In this document: in pieces, positions 1-9,595 of the stretch
How the letters are laid out: the number at the start of each line of letters is the position of its first letter
Numbering within the stretch: position 1 is the stretch's first letter
DNA from: a virus
DNA length: 26,286 nucleotides
Virus record (IMG/VR): IMGVR_UViG_3300047473_000003
Coordinates: 1-26,286 of that record
Reading direction: 5' to 3' (one strand)
The notes under the pieces: generated by a model
Database searches by the model: none
The model's input: the letters and a program-made list of their open reading frames with translations, nothing else
Told to the model about the DNA's origin: nothing
Program-made: the position numbers and the translations under genes

Positions 1-2
1 CA

Positions 3-203
3 TCCTCGAACTGGAACGGTGCCACGGCGACGATTCAGATCCTCGGGCCGGATGGGTCCACGTGGCTGACCGCATCATCGACCAACGGCGTTTTTACGGC
101 GAACGGAACGGGAGTAATCCAACTCCCGCCGTGCTCTGTTTGCGTGTCCGTGAGCGGATCACCCACCAGCCTGTATTGCACCATCGCGCGGATTGTCGCG
201 TAG
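3..203 (+). CDS. 3' end of a phage structural protein (partial)
   Basis: The frame that is open from base 3 ends at TAG 201-203 and gives 66 residues, starting SSNWNGATATIQILGPDG and ending IARIVA. The Thr/Ser/Gly-rich, beta-strand-like composition is typical of small head or tail structural proteins of tailed phages. The TAG is followed within 11 bases by the next gene, whose ribosome binding site (AGAGG) overlaps this stop, so the two look co-transcribed. The 5' part lies outside the window. The exact role (decoration, head-tail joining or tail protein) is not visible. Confidence 0.7.
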   Translation, partial: SSNWNGATATIQILGPDGSTWLTASSTNGVFTANGTGVIQLPPCSVCVSVSGSPTSLYCTIARIVA

Positions 204-213
204 AGGAATCTCG

Positions 214-1650
214 ATGAAACGGCTTCTTGCTGCGTTACTGGCATTGTTCGCGGCAGCGTCCGCTTATGGCGATCTGGGGCCGACTTCGCCGACGGCCACA
301 CAAATCATCGGGGCATTCTCTGGATCATGTTCCAGTTCCACTTATTTGCGCGGCGACGGAGTATGTAACGCGGTCGGTGGTGGCAGTTCAGCGTTCAGCG
401 CGTTGACCGGTGGCACCAATACGGCCGCAGCGATGGTTGTCGGAACCGGCGCGAGTCTTACCGCGACCGGCTCCGGTTCTATCGCTGCAACCGACGTTAC
501 CGCAACGTCGAACTCGACACTGACGACGTTAAGCGTGCTGAGCTTGCCGTCGACGCAGGTTACGGGGCTTGGGACCTTAGCGACCGCGAATGCCGCGACG
601 CCTCCGGCGCTCGGCGGCACCACACCAGCGGCTGGCACGTTCACAACCCTGACCGGCACGGGTACGGTGGCTCTCGGCGGCGCGGCGAGCGCAGCGCCCA
701 CGGTCCAGTCCTCCACGCAAACGACCGCGCGCCCCATCGCAGGCTCGCAGGACGTGCAAACGTTCACGTCGAGCGGCACGTGGACGGCCCCGAGTGCGGG
801 GTATAAGACGGTTCGGCTGATAGTGATGGGCGCTGGAGGCGGCGGCGGCGGCGGCATCACCACAGTCATCGGAACCACCAGCTCTGGCGGATCGGGCGGC
901 GGCGGCGGGGACTTTGATGACATTCTCTATCCAGGGTCCGCGATCACATCCCCGCAGACGGTAACCATCGGCGCGGGCGGCACGGCGGGCGGCCCAGGTG
1001 CCGCGGGCGGCAACGGCGGCACAACCTCGTTCGGGTCAATCCTGTCCGCCTATGGCGGCGGGGGCGGGTTTCAAGGGCAATCGAACGCAAATTCCGGCGG
1101 TGGCGGCGGCGCTTCGCACCGCGCAACCGGAAACGCCGGAACAAATTCGGCCGGCGGCGCGGCTGCCGGTAATAGCGGCGGCGGGGGTTTTGGCGCTATG
1201 GGTATAAACGCTTCAACCCCAAACGTAGGAAACGGAGGGTCCGGAGGGGTTAACGGCGCTGCGGGCAGTAACGCCCCAAACTACCTTTCGGTACTAAGTG
1301 GCGGGAGCGGTGGCGCGGCTGGTGGCGGGAATACTGCGGCGGCGGCGACGGCCGGAGGTTTTTTCGCAAATTGGAATGCGAGTGGTGTTGGAATAGCGGG
1401 AGGCGCGGCGGGTTCGGGCGGCAACGGCGGCAACGGCGGCAACGGCTCGACCCTCGCAACTCCGCTGTACGCGGCGGGGGCTGCTGGTTCGGGTGGCGGT
1501 TCCGCCATTTCCACGTTTACCGCCGGCAACGGCGGAACCGGGGGCGTGGCTTCCGGCGGTGGCGGCGGCGGTTCGGCAGCTTCGACAGGCACCGCAGGCA
1601 GTGGCGGTGCCGGCGGCCCCGGAATCGTCATCGTAATCATCACCTACTGA
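214..1650 (+). CDS. Glycine-rich tail-fibre/adhesin-like protein with signal peptide
   Basis: Encodes 478 residues. I chose ATG 214 because AGAGG lies 8 bases upstream and the product then starts with a classical signal peptide (MKRLLAALLALFAAASAYG, residues 1-19). A TTG 21 bases upstream is possible but unlikely. Residues about 30-45 (GSCSSSTYLRGDGVC) and the following FSALTGGTNTAAAMVVGTGA stretch resemble repeats seen in many phage fibre proteins. From about residue 180 comes a block beginning QTFTSSGTWTAPSAG and VRLIVMGAGGGGGGG, the hallmark of the phage glycine-rich tail domain, followed by about 280 residues of Gly/Ala/Ser-rich sequence. The family is used as tail tips or adhesins. It sits at the head of a fibre/spike cluster. 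A signal peptide on a virion protein is odd. Confidence 0.85.
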   Translation: MKRLLAALLALFAAASAYGDLGPTSPTATQIIGAFSGSCSSSTYLRGDGVCNAVGGGSSAFSALTGGTNTAAAMVVGTGASLTATGSGSIAATDVTATSNSTLTTLSVLSLPSTQVTGLGTLATANAATPPALGGTTPAAGTFTTLTGTGTVALGGAASAAPTVQSSTQTTARPIAGSQDVQTFTSSGTWTAPSAGYKTVRLIVMGAGGGGGGGITTVIGTTSSGGSGGGGGDFDDILYPGSAITSPQTVTIGAGGTAGGPGAAGGNGGTTSFGSILSAYGGGGGFQGQSNANSGGGGGASHRATGNAGTNSAGGAAAGNSGGGGFGAMGINASTPNVGNGGSGGVNGAAGSNAPNYLSVLSGGSGGAAGGGNTAAAATAGGFFANWNASGVGIAGGAAGSGGNGGNGGNGSTLATPLYAAGAAGSGGGSAISTFTAGNGGTGGVASGGGGGGSAASTGTAGSGGAGGPGIVIVIITY

Positions 1651-1658
1651 GGCACCCC

Positions 1659-2156
1659 ATGTCACTGTACGCTGTCATCTCCCCATCAAACGCCGTCATC
1701 AATCTTGTGACGTGGGACGGAGTGACACCCTTCGACGTCACACCGAATACGCTGGTGTCCGCGAGCGGTCAGCCAAATGCGCAAATCGGTGGGACGTATG
1801 CCAATGGCGTGTTTACCGCGCCGTCCGCGCCGACACCGCCGCAGGGAATCGTGTTTCAAAACTCCCCGGTGAGTGGCGCGACGGTGGCGCTTCCGTCCGC
1901 GTATTCGCCCGGTGCGGGGTTTCGCAAACTCTACGTGTATTTGCAACCGGCCGCCGCGCTCGCGGCGCTGACGCTCTCCCTCGATAGCACGGCTCAGGAT
2001 GGCGATGTGGTGTATATCGTGTCCACCAAAGCCATCACGGCGCTGACGCTCGCGCCCACTCCTGCCAACGGCGGCGCGACGGCGGCGCTTGGCGCGGGGG
2101 TGTTTTCGCAGCTGGAGTATTCCGCGCAGTTGGCTTTCTGGTATCGAATAAAATGA
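1659..2156 (+). CDS. Small tail-fibre-associated protein
   Basis: Encodes 165 residues from ATG 1659, 8 bases after the previous stop. The frame is open much further upstream, but only as a shadow of the glycine-rich gene, so the internal ATG is the credible start. The N-terminus (MSLYAVISPSNAVINLVTWDG) is followed by a flexible Pro/Ala segment. The second half (residues about 75-165) is strand-rich, with GDVVYIVSTKAITALTLAP and a final aromatic strand FWYRIK, like the C-terminal beta-structured part of phage fibre or baseplate accessory proteins. No catalytic motif is visible. Its place between two fibre-like genes suggests a fibre accessory or tip protein, which is inference. Confidence 0.75.
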   Translation: MSLYAVISPSNAVINLVTWDGVTPFDVTPNTLVSASGQPNAQIGGTYANGVFTAPSAPTPPQGIVFQNSPVSGATVALPSAYSPGAGFRKLYVYLQPAAALAALTLSLDSTAQDGDVVYIVSTKAITALTLAPTPANGGATAALGAGVFSQLEYSAQLAFWYRIK

Positions 2157-2160
2157 GAAT

Positions 2161-4137
2161 ATGAAATACGCCATCCTTCTTCTGTTGTTCCTGTGCTCGG
2201 CCGCAAATGCGGATTCCTCGTTGCAAAGGCTGAACAGCCTCGCGCAATTGCCCGGTCCCGTCACGTCCCAATATGGCGGCGTCGCGACCATACCACTTCT
2301 CTCGCAGGGCATGGTGTGCAACGGCATGGTTATCACGGCGGTGACGACCACGGCATCGAGCGGCACCGTGACCGGGACCGGATTCACAGCCGCGATGAAT
2401 GGGCAACTGATTACCATCCCCGGCGGCGGTACGGCGGGAGCCGTTTACAATGGGACCATCACGGCGGCATCTACGGGCTCGGTGACGGTCTCGCCCGTCG
2501 TCACCACCGCGATTGCTGGAACCGGCACGGCGACGACCGGAACCCCGGACGATGCGGCTTTGCAAACCGCATTCACCAATGCGGCGGCGGCCGGTGGTGC
2601 CACGCTTGAACTTCCGACCGGCATCTGCATCATCTCGGCCAGCATCTCGCCAACGTCGAACGTGAGCCTGCGCGGGCAAGGCGCGTCAAAGTCGATTCTC
2701 AAATGGATCAGCACATCCGACATGGCCAACGGCGTGATCTACAATAACGGCACCAGCGGTAATTGCACGCTCGCCTACGCCAAGGCGAATTACAGCAATA
2801 TCAATCTGAGCTATTTCGAGGTTGACGGATCGGCGGCCACGATGTCGAGCTACGTCGCATCTGGCAAGGGCATCAACATCACGTGCGGCTACAACGTGAC
2901 TATCGATCACGTGTACGTCCACGATACCCCGGCAACGTGCATCGCGACGGACTTCGGCCAGCCGTCGATCGTGACGAACAACATCGCGGAAAATTGCGGC
3001 AGGCTGTCCAATACGTCGGCTGGCGGCAACGGGATAGGGCATGGCGTTATCGGGCTTGCGCGCGAGGCGTACACGCTTACCGGAAACGTGGTCATCAATC
3101 CACAGCACTACGGAATCATCCTGGAGGGCCAAAACACCACGACAACGCTGCCTCTTGCCGCGACCATCGCAGGCAACGTCATCATCGAGGGCAGCAACAG
3201 CACGAATTCGTCCGGAACATGGACGGCCGGCATTGGCGTTTCCGGGGCATACGGCGGCAGCGTCTCCGGAAATTCCATCTTCGGATTGGATACGAGCGCG
3301 AGCTGGGCCGGCATCTCTATTGACGCAGGAACGCAAGGCACCACAGATCCGGCTGGCACGCAAACCACTGTCTCTGCAAACAATGTGTACGGTGCCAACG
3401 TCGGTATTCTGGTCAACTTCATCGAGACAAACCCGTCATCCGGGTTCAAATCCAACGTCAACATTCACGGCAACAGCGTATTTTCCAGCTACCTTGCCGG
3501 CATTCAGATTGAGACGAACGCCACGACAGGCGGCTTTATGGACGGGGTCAATATCAGCGGCAACGTTTCCTGCGGCAATGGCAGCGCCGGAATACTGTTC
3601 GTCAGCACTGCGAACGTCGCTGCCACAAATGTCAACGTCAGCAACAATACTCTTTGCAACAACGGAACAACGGTCGCGACGAATTATCGGCAGTCGGGTT
3701 TTGGGACCAATATAAGCATCACCGGCCTGACGTTCGTCGGCAACACCATCTACGACAACCTTGCGACCCACAAGCAGATTTATGGCTTCGGCGTTGCGAG
3801 CGGCGCGACTGTTTCGACTGCGCTCATTCAATCGAACAATTTCACAGCTGCAACCTCCGCGTTTGAGAATCTCGGCACCATAACTGGGGTCATCAAGGAC
3901 AACATCGGCTGGAATCCTGTCGGTCTTTCGACCGTCACTGTCACGGCAAGTCCATTCACGTATACCTGCGGAAATTCACCCTGCCAGGTTTACATTTCCG
4001 GCGGCACGATTACGACAGTAACCAAGTCAGGAACCACATTGCCTTCAGCTGCATATGGTTCGATCCCGCTGGCACCGGGTCAGTCTGTGATCGTCACGTA
4101 CACGGTCGCCCCGTCCATGATCGTCGATATCAACTAA
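2161..4137 (+). CDS. Beta-helix tail-spike-like protein with signal peptide
   Basis: Encodes 658 residues. The N-terminus MKYAILLLLFLCSAANA is a textbook signal peptide (cleavage expected after ANA, about residue 17). After a Thr/Gly-rich segment (residues 50-130) comes LRGQGASKSILKW at about residue 170. Then follow many Asn/Gly/Val-rich turns of about 25 residues (NVSLRG, NVTIDHVYVHDT, VSGNSIFGL, NVNIHGNSVFSS, NVSNNTLCNN), the signature of a right-handed parallel beta-helix of the pectate-lyase/NosD type. Such proteins in phages are usually trimeric receptor-binding spikes or polysaccharide depolymerases. It lacks an obvious phage head-binding domain. The start lies 4 bases after the previous stop and the end abuts the next ATG, so these genes form one operon. 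Confidence 0.85.
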   Translation: MKYAILLLLFLCSAANADSSLQRLNSLAQLPGPVTSQYGGVATIPLLSQGMVCNGMVITAVTTTASSGTVTGTGFTAAMNGQLITIPGGGTAGAVYNGTITAASTGSVTVSPVVTTAIAGTGTATTGTPDDAALQTAFTNAAAAGGATLELPTGICIISASISPTSNVSLRGQGASKSILKWISTSDMANGVIYNNGTSGNCTLAYAKANYSNINLSYFEVDGSAATMSSYVASGKGINITCGYNVTIDHVYVHDTPATCIATDFGQPSIVTNNIAENCGRLSNTSAGGNGIGHGVIGLAREAYTLTGNVVINPQHYGIILEGQNTTTTLPLAATIAGNVIIEGSNSTNSSGTWTAGIGVSGAYGGSVSGNSIFGLDTSASWAGISIDAGTQGTTDPAGTQTTVSANNVYGANVGILVNFIETNPSSGFKSNVNIHGNSVFSSYLAGIQIETNATTGGFMDGVNISGNVSCGNGSAGILFVSTANVAATNVNVSNNTLCNNGTTVATNYRQSGFGTNISITGLTFVGNTIYDNLATHKQIYGFGVASGATVSTALIQSNNFTAATSAFENLGTITGVIKDNIGWNPVGLSTVTVTASPFTYTCGNSPCQVYISGGTITTVTKSGTTLPSAAYGSIPLAPGQSVIVTYTVAPSMIVDIN

Positions 4138-6399
4138 ATGAGCAATCTCTACCAGCCAATCGTCACGACCGCGACGGGGGATACCCTCCCGGGTGGTGGC
4201 AACAAAATCAACTCAAACTTCCAGTTTTTCTCAAGGGCTGGCGGCAACGCATCGACCGGTCAGAGTGCGGCGGAAGTGGCCTGCTCGGTCATCCCCGGCA
4301 ACTCGTTCTACGACGAATGCGACATTCGCAGGTACATCTACACGTCGGACACCGGCTACGCCTTTAACAACGGCTCTCCCACGGTCACGGACTACGTTGC
4401 CGCCTATAACCGGGCAAAAACAGTCTGTGCGCAAACCGGGCGGTCCATGTCTCTTGCTGGCCTGACAATGACGTTCGGCTCGGCAATATCCTTCGATCCG
4501 AATCTGTACGGGATCGAGGGGCAGAGTTGCACGATGAACTTTCCATCCCTGTCGTCGGGGCCGGCGATCACGATCAAAACCGCGGTGCAGGGCTTTGCCC
4601 ACAACTACGTCAACCCGATGCGGAACTTTGTCCTGGTCGGACCATCCGGGTGGTCGTCGGGGACGGTCGACGGCATTCAGTTTGGCGGCGACAGTGGTGT
4701 CGGCGGGACCGCAACCGGAGGGTCTACTACGGCATTGGTGGACTTAGGCCAAGCGTGGTCGACCAACCAATGGGCCGGCGGTCAGGTCACCATCGGGACC
4801 ACGATCATCGGCATATTGAGCAACTCGGCGACCACGCTCAACTTCTCGTCTGCTCAGTCGGCCGTGACCGCGGGGACCGTCTACCGGAATCTTTCAGCGA
4901 TCAACGCAGCCCCCGTCGGGGCGTTGTCCTGCATTGAGTATTTCGACATCTCGCAGTTCCGCAGGGGACTCGTCTGGTCGGACAATACGTGGCTGAACGA
5001 CATTGGCCGCGGGAACTTCATCAACTGCGTATACGCGGCCTATTACCCTTCGGGGCTCGCGAACTCAGGAGAAAACATCCATTTCGGCTGCGTCGCGATT
5101 GGCGAATGTACCCACGGCATTTATCTGAATGCCGGCACGTTCAACATCGACCACATCTCGTTCGACTATAACAACGGGCGCGCCATCGACGTTTTAGGGG
5201 GCGGTTCTTTCCATGCGGCCCGGTGCTACATCGAGAACGGCGGATCGGCCACCTACGACGGCGATTACTGGCTGCACCTACAGGATGTGGACTCGTCGCT
5301 GTCGATTGACGACTTTGAAGTCACGCTGAACGGGACAAAAACGGCCTATCCCTTTGCCTATTGCCTGGACAATTCGAGCGCGAAAATCACTGTCAGAACC
5401 CTGACCCTGAACAACGTCACCGAAGCCAATTATGACTTTGGCTACTTCTGCCAGGGCCGCATGACGGCAGACAGCATCGCCTCGTTCAACCAGACCAGCT
5501 CGAGCGGGACTTCGGCTTGCGTGACAGCATCGAGCCAAACCATCACGGCGGACGGCGGCTTTACCAACTCCAAGGTTATCGATTGGTTGTCGGCGGGAAC
5601 TTCCCAGGAAGCCGTCAGCGCCTCGCAAACGTATTCGGGGAATACGGTCTACAGCGGGACCAACTCCCTTGCCATGGCTCCCACATCGTCCCAGACGGCT
5701 GTTGCCGCCCGGTGGGACGAATGCGCTCCTGGAGTGGCCATCCAGCTGTCGCTGAGGATGAAGCAAACCGGCACGGCGTCGACCGATTCGGCCTTCATCG
5801 GCATTACGTTTATGGACCAAAACGGCAACAATTTGTCGCTGAATGCGATCAGCCGGCAGATCTCGACCCTGCCGACGACGTGGACACGATATGCCCTGAT
5901 GCCGTTCGGTGTCGCCCCTCCTGGAACTTGTTACTGCCGAATCCTTCTGTCCCGGACGGCTTCGGGTGGCGGTAACTCGGACGGCAACGGGGTTCTCTAT
6001 TGGGATGACATCTACCTCGTCGGCAACGGCGGTGTCTACCGGCCGTTACAGCATGGGGCGTATCCTCCTCGGACGTCCGTGTTTACGGCCAACGCCTCGT
6101 TTACCCTTCCGAAAGGGCTGGCGATGGACTACCTGCATCTTCAAAACACCACGGCAAACGCCATCACCGGCTTTCAGATCGGGACCTCTTCGGGGGCGTC
6201 CGACGTATTCGGGCCTGTCAATATCGGGGCCAACGCCGAGTTGGTGTATTCGCCCCTGTCCATTGCCAAACCGTATTTAGCCTCGACCGGGACCCAGACC
6301 TATTTCGTTTCGACTCCTGCGGTGTCCACTACCAATTGGAACTCGGGGTCGGTTACGCTTACTGTCCTGCCGAAGAGGGTGCTGACCATAGGATACTGA
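4138..6399 (+). CDS. Tail spike with virion-attachment N-terminus and beta-helix-like body
   Basis: Encodes 753 residues, with ATG directly following the TAA of the upstream spike (TAAATG). Residues 1-35 contain TATGDTLPGGGNKINSNFQ, similar to the GDTL..GG.KIN.NF motif at the N-terminus of many phage fibres that anchor to the virion. The middle (about 130-460) has repeated short Asn/Gly strands (AINAAPVGALSCIEYFDIS, FNIDHISFDYNNGRAIDVL) fitting a beta-helix. A segment at about 490-620 (VSASQTYSGNTVYSGTNSL, YWDDIYLVG) looks like a carbohydrate-binding beta-sandwich, and the last 110 residues are a further beta-rich tip. The likely role is host surface polysaccharide binding or cleavage; catalytic residues cannot be assigned by eye. 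Its TGA overlaps the next ATG. Confidence 0.8.
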   Translation: MSNLYQPIVTTATGDTLPGGGNKINSNFQFFSRAGGNASTGQSAAEVACSVIPGNSFYDECDIRRYIYTSDTGYAFNNGSPTVTDYVAAYNRAKTVCAQTGRSMSLAGLTMTFGSAISFDPNLYGIEGQSCTMNFPSLSSGPAITIKTAVQGFAHNYVNPMRNFVLVGPSGWSSGTVDGIQFGGDSGVGGTATGGSTTALVDLGQAWSTNQWAGGQVTIGTTIIGILSNSATTLNFSSAQSAVTAGTVYRNLSAINAAPVGALSCIEYFDISQFRRGLVWSDNTWLNDIGRGNFINCVYAAYYPSGLANSGENIHFGCVAIGECTHGIYLNAGTFNIDHISFDYNNGRAIDVLGGGSFHAARCYIENGGSATYDGDYWLHLQDVDSSLSIDDFEVTLNGTKTAYPFAYCLDNSSAKITVRTLTLNNVTEANYDFGYFCQGRMTADSIASFNQTSSSGTSACVTASSQTITADGGFTNSKVIDWLSAGTSQEAVSASQTYSGNTVYSGTNSLAMAPTSSQTAVAARWDECAPGVAIQLSLRMKQTGTASTDSAFIGITFMDQNGNNLSLNAISRQISTLPTTWTRYALMPFGVAPPGTCYCRILLSRTASGGGNSDGNGVLYWDDIYLVGNGGVYRPLQHGAYPPRTSVFTANASFTLPKGLAMDYLHLQNTTANAITGFQIGTSSGASDVFGPVNIGANAELVYSPLSIAKPYLASTGTQTYFVSTPAVSTTNWNSGSVTLTVLPKRVLTIGY

Positions 6400-7043
6400 T
6401 GAACAGCCAGACCGACATTTCCAACGTGGCGCTTACCATGTTGGGGTTACCCACCATCAATGCGGTCAGCGACCAGTCAAACCCCGCGCGGACCCTTGCG
6501 GGGATCTGGAACGTCGAACGGGACAACGAACTGCGGGCGCGCGTGTGGAAGTTCGCCATCCGCCGCACGACCCTGCCGTTGTTATCGCAGGTTCCCGCCT
6601 CGGGACCCTTTAACCTGATGTTCGCCCTGCCGCAACAATGCCTGCGGATTCTGCTGGCTGGCAACTCCTATCCGGGCGGGGATATCTCGGACTTGCGGTA
6701 TGGGGAATTGGACGAGGATTATGCCCTGGAGGGCAACAACATCCTGACCAATCTCCCGGCCCCTTTGTGGCTGACCTTCATCCTGCAAGTGACCGACCCG
6801 ACCCAATGGGATCCCTGCTTTTCCAAGATGTTTGCGTGTCGACTAGCGATGACTTCCTGCTTCCGCCTGACGAACTCCATGGACATGAAAAAAACCCTCA
6901 TGCAGGAGTACAAGGAAGCGCAAAGGGATGCGCTCAGGGCGAACGCCTTTGAAACAACGCCGCAGTACCCGGCGGACGATTCCTGGGTATCCTCCCGCAT
7001 GGGTGGAGCAGGAGCCCCTGGGGCGGCGAAGATCAATTACTGA
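6399..7043 (+). CDS. Tail tubular protein A-like (T7 gp11-like adaptor)
   Basis: Encodes 214 residues. The frame opens further upstream, but ATG 6399 overlaps the previous stop as TGATG and gives MNSQTDISNVALTMLGL, the conserved start of the family. Supporting features are the ARTLAGIWNVERDNELRARVWKFA region (a Trp/Arg helix after the N-terminus), FALPQQCLRIL (the P..CLRI motif, about residue 75) and the C-terminal helix with MKKTLMQEYKEAQRDAL. In T7-like phages this protein forms a ring between the portal and the nozzle. The adjacency to a gp12-like gene, again by TGATG overlap, supports this. The length (T7 gp11 is 196 residues) fits. Confidence 0.85.
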   Translation: MNSQTDISNVALTMLGLPTINAVSDQSNPARTLAGIWNVERDNELRARVWKFAIRRTTLPLLSQVPASGPFNLMFALPQQCLRILLAGNSYPGGDISDLRYGELDEDYALEGNNILTNLPAPLWLTFILQVTDPTQWDPCFSKMFACRLAMTSCFRLTNSMDMKKTLMQEYKEAQRDALRANAFETTPQYPADDSWVSSRMGGAGAPGAAKINY

Positions 7044-9595
7044 TGGCAAAGGCTACCCCAGCCCTCGAATCGTTCAACGCCGGCGAGCTCTCTCCCGACT
7101 TCGCGGGACGGGTCACGAACGAAAAGTACGCGGTCGGGTGCGACACGCTCGAGAACTACATCCCCATGATCCAGGGGCCGGCCAAGCGCCGCCCTGGCTT
7201 TCGCTTTGTCGAACCGGTCGCGAACTCGGCCAACCGGACGTGGCTGAGGAAGTTTATCTACTCCGAGGACCAGGCGTACCAACTGGAATTTGGGGTCGGC
7301 TACATCCGGTTCTATACGAACCACGGACAGGTAACGTCGGGGGGTAACGTCTACCAAATTGCGAGCCCTTACACCGCGTCGATGCTCACCAACGCGGACA
7401 ATACCTGCGGGCTACAGATGGAGCAGTCCGGGGACGTGGTGTACATCGCGTGCGCGGGAACCTATCCCATGACGTTAAAGCGTCTGGGAAACACCAACTG
7501 GACACTAACCGCCTACGCGCCCCCGGACGGGCCATTTCTCGATCAGACCCCATCAAACAGCCCCGCCCTGTACATCGCGACCATCGCGGGTTCCCCGAAT
7601 CAGGTGACGTGTTATGCGACCGCGGCGGTATTCAGCCCGTCCGATGTGGCGACCGCCACCACTCCCGGCAGGCTCGTCCGCATCGGCGTGCAGACCTATA
7701 ACATCTCCCCGTGGGAGCAGGGGGTGGGATATACCGCCAACACCCTCGTCCGTTACAACGGCTGTACCTTCAAGTGCATTTACTCGGGGACTTCGGGGAA
7801 CACGCCACCGACCCAGACATCCGGCACGCAGTGGGATGGAGCCTATCAGGTCGGGTGCTTGTGGCTTTACCAGGATTGCGGCTACGGGATCGGCTACGTC
7901 TCGGCCTATACGAGCCCAACCCAGGTGACGCTGACGGTTTCCGCCTACGCAGGGCAGAACAACAACCCCGGAATGCAACTCTACGGCTTTCCCGCGGCAA
8001 CCATCGGAACGGTGGCGACCGTGACCGGAATCACCAATGCAGCCCCCGCCGTGGTGACCGCGGTGGGGCATGGATTTAGCGTGGGCGATCCTGTCTACCT
8101 GACGGGTATTCAGGGCATGACGCAGATCTCGGAGCAGGCGTTTACCATCGTCGCGGTCACGTCGAACACATTCAGCCTCGCCGGGACCGACTCGACAAAC
8201 TACGGCACCTGGGCATCCGGAGGCACGCAGCAGGCGATCAAGGATGCGACCCTCAACTGGCAGATCGGCGCGTGGGGGATCGGCTCGACTCAATTCCCCG
8301 GCACGTTTCCATCGTCGTTGGCGTTTTTCGAGGACAGGCTTTTTTGGGGCGGTGGGATCAAATGGTGGGGATCGGCTCCCGGAATCTACAATTCTCACAC
8401 GCAGGACCTCTACAGCCTCGTCACGGCGGATTGTGCGGTGTCTGGAATCATCGCCTTCCATCAGGTCGATCAGATTACTTGGATGTCCGCGGCCATCGTG
8501 CTTTTGATCGGGACGAAGGGCGGGGAGTTTGCCTTATCCGCTTTGAACCAGAACGCGCCCATAGGACCCGGAAATACATCAGTTGAGCGTCAATCGGATA
8601 TCCGGTCGCGGCCAGTGCGAGCAGAGATGATCGGAGTGTCAAACTTCTACGTCCAGCTCGGCGGAAAGCGGGTGATGAAGCAGGACTATAATTTCTACCT
8701 GAACCGGTACGACAGCACAAACCAGACCCGTCTGGCGAATCACATCGCCGGTTATTCCGTCACTTCGGGCCTCATCGACATGGACTGGCATGCAGAACCG
8801 TATGAAGTCCTGTGGGCGGTCAGGAACGACGGGATCCTGGTCGGGTATACGTTCGACTCCGAAGACAAGGTGACTGGCTGGCATCAGCATCCGCTTGGGT
8901 CGACCATAGCGGGTGCGGCGGTGGTTGAGTGTGTTTCCGTCATCCCCGCGCCCGATGGGACTCGGGACGAAGTGTGGGCGATTGTAAATCGCACGATTGG
9001 CGGCGTAACCGTCCGCAGCGTCGAGTACATGGAAAAGGACTACGAGACCGGCGACTCGCAGAGCGCGGCGTGCTATGTCGACATGTCCGGTAGCTATGTC
9101 GGTGCTCCCACAACGACCATCACCGGCCTATCGTATCTCAATGGGGAAACGGTGTCAGTGCTGCGGGACGGTGGCGGTCATCCGGATTGCGTCGTTTCCG
9201 GTGGTCAGATCACCCTGGCCCTTCCCGGATCAGTGGTTCAGGTGGGATTGGCCTGCCCCGCAAACCTCATCGCCATGCGACTGGAGGCGGGATCGGAGCA
9301 GGGCGGAACCGCGCAGGCAAAGATCAAAACCATCACCCGCGTCGCGGTGCGGGTCAAGAACACGCTCGGCTTGGTCGGCGGGGTGGAGGGGGGCATTTTG
9401 GACCTTCTGACGCCAAACGAATCCTCGACCCCCCTGGCATCCCCGCCGCCGTTATTTAGCGGCGATGTTTTCGTCAGTACCGACAACATATCGGACACGG
9501 ATGCGAAAATTCAGATTCTGCAAACCAACCCGTTTCCGTCACAGATCACGGCCATCTTCCCCGTCATCCATGTCCACGAGCCGATCCCGCAATGA
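7043..9595 (+). CDS. Tail tubular protein B-like nozzle protein (T7 gp12-like)
   Basis: Encodes 850 residues; ATG overlaps the previous stop (TGATG). The N-terminus MAKATPALESFNAGELSP followed by GCDTLENYIPMIQGPAKRRPG (about residues 34-54) is the signature of the large phage tail tubular B/nozzle family, which in T7 (gp12, 794 residues) forms the distal tail tube that binds the fibres. Residues about 322-394 hold an inserted module (PAVVTAVGHGFSVGDPVYL and TFSLAGTDSTNYGTW) of the kind annotated as a ubiquitin-activating E1 FCCH-like domain in phage proteins. In phages this is a beta-barrel insertion and does not indicate ubiquitin chemistry. SLAFFEDRLFWGG (about 428-440) is another family motif. 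Confidence 0.88.
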   Translation: MAKATPALESFNAGELSPDFAGRVTNEKYAVGCDTLENYIPMIQGPAKRRPGFRFVEPVANSANRTWLRKFIYSEDQAYQLEFGVGYIRFYTNHGQVTSGGNVYQIASPYTASMLTNADNTCGLQMEQSGDVVYIACAGTYPMTLKRLGNTNWTLTAYAPPDGPFLDQTPSNSPALYIATIAGSPNQVTCYATAAVFSPSDVATATTPGRLVRIGVQTYNISPWEQGVGYTANTLVRYNGCTFKCIYSGTSGNTPPTQTSGTQWDGAYQVGCLWLYQDCGYGIGYVSAYTSPTQVTLTVSAYAGQNNNPGMQLYGFPAATIGTVATVTGITNAAPAVVTAVGHGFSVGDPVYLTGIQGMTQISEQAFTIVAVTSNTFSLAGTDSTNYGTWASGGTQQAIKDATLNWQIGAWGIGSTQFPGTFPSSLAFFEDRLFWGGGIKWWGSAPGIYNSHTQDLYSLVTADCAVSGIIAFHQVDQITWMSAAIVLLIGTKGGEFALSALNQNAPIGPGNTSVERQSDIRSRPVRAEMIGVSNFYVQLGGKRVMKQDYNFYLNRYDSTNQTRLANHIAGYSVTSGLIDMDWHAEPYEVLWAVRNDGILVGYTFDSEDKVTGWHQHPLGSTIAGAAVVECVSVIPAPDGTRDEVWAIVNRTIGGVTVRSVEYMEKDYETGDSQSAACYVDMSGSYVGAPTTTITGLSYLNGETVSVLRDGGGHPDCVVSGGQITLALPGSVVQVGLACPANLIAMRLEAGSEQGGTAQAKIKTITRVAVRVKNTLGLVGGVEGGILDLLTPNESSTPLASPPPLFSGDVFVSTDNISDTDAKIQILQTNPFPSQITAIFPVIHVHEPIPQ

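Noticed and set aside
342-1665. Several - strand Pro/Arg-rich frames opposite the glycine-rich fibre gene
   Set aside because: They mirror GGC/GGT glycine codons and have no ribosome binding site or family resemblance.
6336-6398. Longer start for the tail tubular A-like gene
   Set aside because: It would overlap the spike gene by 63 bases, while the ATG at 6399 gives the conserved N-terminus and the TGATG junction used throughout this operon.
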